This document shows, one piece after another, positions 5,752-7,497 of a stretch of 7,497 nucleotides of DNA. This DNA is from Clostridia bacterium. GTDB taxonomy: Bacteria > Bacillota > Clostridia > Oscillospirales > Acutalibacteraceae. Location of the stretch: contig JAFQKZ010000096.1 of the NCBI GenBank assembly GCA_017414725.1, forward strand, positions 1 to 7,497, read 5' to 3'. The notes below the pieces were generated by a model, which ran no database searches, was not told the origin of the DNA, and worked only from the letters and a program-made list of their open reading frames with translations. The position numbers were made by a program, and so were the translations under genes. Numbering within the stretch: position 1 is the stretch's first letter; each line of letters begins with the position of its first letter.

Positions 5752-6924
5752 TTGAACAATATTAATAATAGATTAAGAAGTGTTTCTGTTTTAGGTTCAA
5801 CGGGTTCTATAGGAACGCAAACATTAGAAATATGTAAAGATTTAGATATAAAAGTTTCAGCTATTTCCGGCGGAAAAAACATAAATTTATTGGAAAACCA
5901 AATAAGATTGTTCAGACCTAAAGTTGCTGCTGTTCGTGATGAGTCGCTGGCTAAAATTTTGCGGGATAGGGTTCGTGATGTTTCGACAAAAATCTTGTCA
6001 GATCAAGACGGAATTTGTGAAGTTGCGACAAATCGAGATTCTGATATAGTTGTATCAGCTATCTCCGGAGTTGCAGGATTAATTCCGACTGTAGAAGCCA
6101 TAAAAGCCGGTAAAAACATAGCTCTCGCCAACAAAGAAGTGCTTGTAACCGGTGGAAAATTGGTTACGGACCTGGCAAAACAAAAAAAAGTACAGATTTT
6201 GCCTGTTGACAGCGAGCATAGTGCAATTTTCCAGTGCCTAAAATCAAGTTCAAGTAAAAAAGATGTTAAGAAATTAATATTAACGGCTTCCGGTGGCCCG
6301 TTCTTTAACAAAAATATAACAAATTTCGAACATATTACACCTGAAGAAGCTTTACAACATCCGAATTGGAGTATGGGCAAAAAAATCACTATTGACTCTG
6401 CAACTATGATAAACAAGGGTCTCGAAATTATTGAAGCTGCACATTTATTTGACTTTGATATCGAAAATATTGACGTTATTGTACATAAAGAAAGCATTGT
6501 TCACTCTATGATAGAGTTTCAAGACGGCTCTATTATGGCTCAAATGGCTGTCCCGGATATGAAAATTCCTATACAATATGCTTTAACTTACCCCGAACAT
6601 ATTCAAAATAAAAACTTAAAAAATAATTTAGATATATTCTCGTGCCAAAACTTGAGTTTTTGCGAAGTTAATCAGGATTTCTTTAAAAAATCTATAGATT
6701 TGTGCAAACAATCTTTTAAAAATAACTTAGCTTCTTGTGTAGTCTTAAATGCGGCTAACGAAAAAGCTGTAGAATTGTTTTTAAATCATAAAATTAAATT
6801 TACGGATATATTAAAAATTATAGAGTTTTCATTAGAAAAATTCGAATTTCCTGATATAATTAGGTTCGAACAAATCGAGCAGCTCGATAACAAAACTAGA
6901 GAATATATCCAAAATTATATATAA
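5752..6924 (+). CDS. dxr: 1-deoxy-D-xylulose 5-phosphate reductoisomerase
   Basis: Cytoplasmic NADPH- and metal-dependent enzyme converting DXP to 2-C-methyl-D-erythritol 4-phosphate, the committed step of the MEP isoprenoid route. This route makes the precursors elongated by UppS. The protein has 390 residues, normal length. Motifs: NADPH-binding GSTGSIG (15-21), ISGVAGL (104-110), ALANKEVLVTGG (124-135), metal ligands Asp153 and Glu155 in PVDSEHSAIFQ, the flexible substrate loop ending HPNWSMGKK (203-211), TMINKGLE with Asn221, Lys222 and the third metal ligand Glu225, VIVHKESIVHSMIEF, and C-terminal NAANEKAVELF. The start is TTG with AGGAG 9 bases upstream, 16 bases after the cdsA stop. 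In many Firmicutes rseP follows; here the cluster appears to end. No convincing terminator is seen after it. Confidence 0.97.
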   Translation: MNNINNRLRSVSVLGSTGSIGTQTLEICKDLDIKVSAISGGKNINLLENQIRLFRPKVAAVRDESLAKILRDRVRDVSTKILSDQDGICEVATNRDSDIVVSAISGVAGLIPTVEAIKAGKNIALANKEVLVTGGKLVTDLAKQKKVQILPVDSEHSAIFQCLKSSSSKKDVKKLILTASGGPFFNKNITNFEHITPEEALQHPNWSMGKKITIDSATMINKGLEIIEAAHLFDFDIENIDVIVHKESIVHSMIEFQDGSIMAQMAVPDMKIPIQYALTYPEHIQNKNLKNNLDIFSCQNLSFCEVNQDFFKKSIDLCKQSFKNNLASCVVLNAANEKAVELFLNHKIKFTDILKIIEFSLEKFEFPDIIRFEQIEQLDNKTREYIQNYI

Positions 6925-6989
6925 AATTTATTTGAATATTTTTATAATTTGTGCAACTTGATTAATTTATAGTATTGGTATTGGAGTTT

Positions 6990-7018
6990 TTGACATGTTT
7001 TGCGTATTGTGTTAAGAT
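6990..7018 (+). promoter_or_regulatory. Strong sigma-A promoter of the aldolase gene
   Basis: Perfect -35 TTGACA (6990-6995), a 17-base spacer and TAAGAT (7013-7018), with TGT immediately before the -10 acting as an extended -10. The start is predicted near 7025, about 24 bases before the GTG start. It makes the aldolase gene independent of the pyrH cluster. Confidence 0.85.
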
Positions 7019-7035
7019 GAAATTAGTTTTATTCT

Positions 7036-7039
7036 GGAG
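7036..7039 (+). promoter_or_regulatory. Ribosome binding site of the aldolase gene
   Basis: GGAG within TCTGGAGTGA, 9 bases before the GTG at 7049. It supports that start. Confidence 0.65.
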
Positions 7040-7048
7040 TGAATACTA

Positions 7049-7497
7049 GTGAGTCTTGTGAATACCAAAGAAATGTTAAAAAAAGCTTTAGTTGGAAAAT
7101 ATGCCGTGGGGGCTTTTAATATAAATAATATGGAAATCTTGCAGGCAGTCGTACGTGCAGCCGGTGAGTTGTCTTCTCCGTTGATTTTGCAGACTTCAGT
7201 TGGTGCTCTAAAATACGCCGGTTTTGTGTATCTGCGAAAACTCGTAGAAGCTGCTTTGACTGAATATGACATACCTGTAGCTTTACACCTCGATCACGGG
7301 ACTAACTTCGAAATATGCAAAAATTGTATAGATAATGGGTTTACATCTGTCATGATTGACGGTTCAGCGCTGGAATATTCTCAAAACGTAGAGTTAACAA
7401 GAAAAGTCGTGAATTATGCTCACAAATATAACGTTACCGTTGAAGGCGAGCTGGGTCAACTTTCAGGTCATGAGGATTCTGTCTCGGTAACTGAACC
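7049..7497 (+). CDS. fba: Class II fructose-bisphosphate aldolase (N-terminal half, cut by window edge)
   Basis: Zinc-dependent class II aldolase, which in glycolysis cleaves fructose 1,6-bisphosphate to dihydroxyacetone phosphate and glyceraldehyde 3-phosphate. The 149 codons present are about half of the usual 280-310 residues of a TIM barrel. Seen: YAVGAFNINNMEIL (18-31), HLDHG with the presumed catalytic Asp82 and zinc ligand His83, GFTSVMIDGSALEY (97-110), and VEGELG (131-136) with the conserved Glu134 region. The start is GTG (MSLVNTKEM) with GGAG 9 bases upstream. It has its own near-consensus promoter. The related tagatose-bisphosphate aldolases (GatY/KbaY) share this half, so exact substrate is not settled, but a lone gene with a strong promoter fits glycolytic Fba best. 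Confidence 0.9.
   Translation, partial: MSLVNTKEMLKKALVGKYAVGAFNINNMEILQAVVRAAGELSSPLILQTSVGALKYAGFVYLRKLVEAALTEYDIPVALHLDHGTNFEICKNCIDNGFTSVMIDGSALEYSQNVELTRKVVNYAHKYNVTVEGELGQLSGHEDSVSVTE

Noticed and set aside
6003..6497. 164-residue open frame on the minus strand
   Set aside because: Antisense to the well-conserved dxr; a reading-frame shadow without a ribosome binding site or family motifs.
6925..6989. Possible terminator after dxr
   Set aside because: Only weak A/T pairing (AAATT with AATTT) and no G-C stem followed by a T run.
1..7497. CRISPR arrays, riboswitches, toxin-antitoxin or defence genes
   Set aside because: No regularly spaced repeats, no recognisable aptamer, and all coding capacity is accounted for by housekeeping genes and dead insertion sequences.

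Overview
This is an AT-rich bacterial window (about one third G+C by eye). Strong AGGAGG-type ribosome binding sites, frequent TTG/GTG starts and the gene order pyrH-frr-uppS-cdsA-dxr point to a Firmicute, most likely a clostridium. The decayed insertion sequences would fit a host-associated or genome-reducing lineage, but that is inference.

Layout. (1) Bases 1-656, minus strand: a nearly complete YugP-type membrane zinc metallopeptidase, cut by the window edge. A putative promoter with a 21-bp dyad lies just upstream. (2) Bases about 790-1790, minus strand: a wrecked IS481/IS3-group transposase. Its DDE catalytic residues are still recognisable but spread over several frames. (3) Bases about 1800-2080: no gene, but a tRNA-like 5' fragment and a strong hairpin. 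(4) Bases about 2065-2828, plus strand: a decayed IS1-family element with imperfect terminal inverted repeats. Its transposase has lost the region between zinc finger and catalytic domain and is also frameshifted. (5) Bases 2838-6924: a promoter followed by the housekeeping cluster pyrH, frr, uppS, cdsA and dxr. (6) Bases 6990-7497: a near-consensus promoter driving the first half of a class II fructose-bisphosphate aldolase gene.

How the genes work together. PyrH (UMP kinase) supplies UDP for nucleic acid and cell-wall precursor synthesis. Frr recycles ribosomes. Dxr makes MEP for isoprenoids, UppS condenses isoprenoid units into undecaprenyl diphosphate (the wall lipid carrier), and CdsA makes CDP-diacylglycerol for phospholipids. 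The cluster is thus a translation and envelope growth operon. Its usual neighbours rpsB-tsf upstream and rseP downstream are absent here, replaced by IS debris and by fba.

No new defence, CRISPR or other undescribed system is visible. The points most worth a second look are the apparent AUA start codon of cdsA, the dyad over the yugP promoter, the tRNA-like remnant, and the IS end lying about 10 bp from the pyrH promoter.
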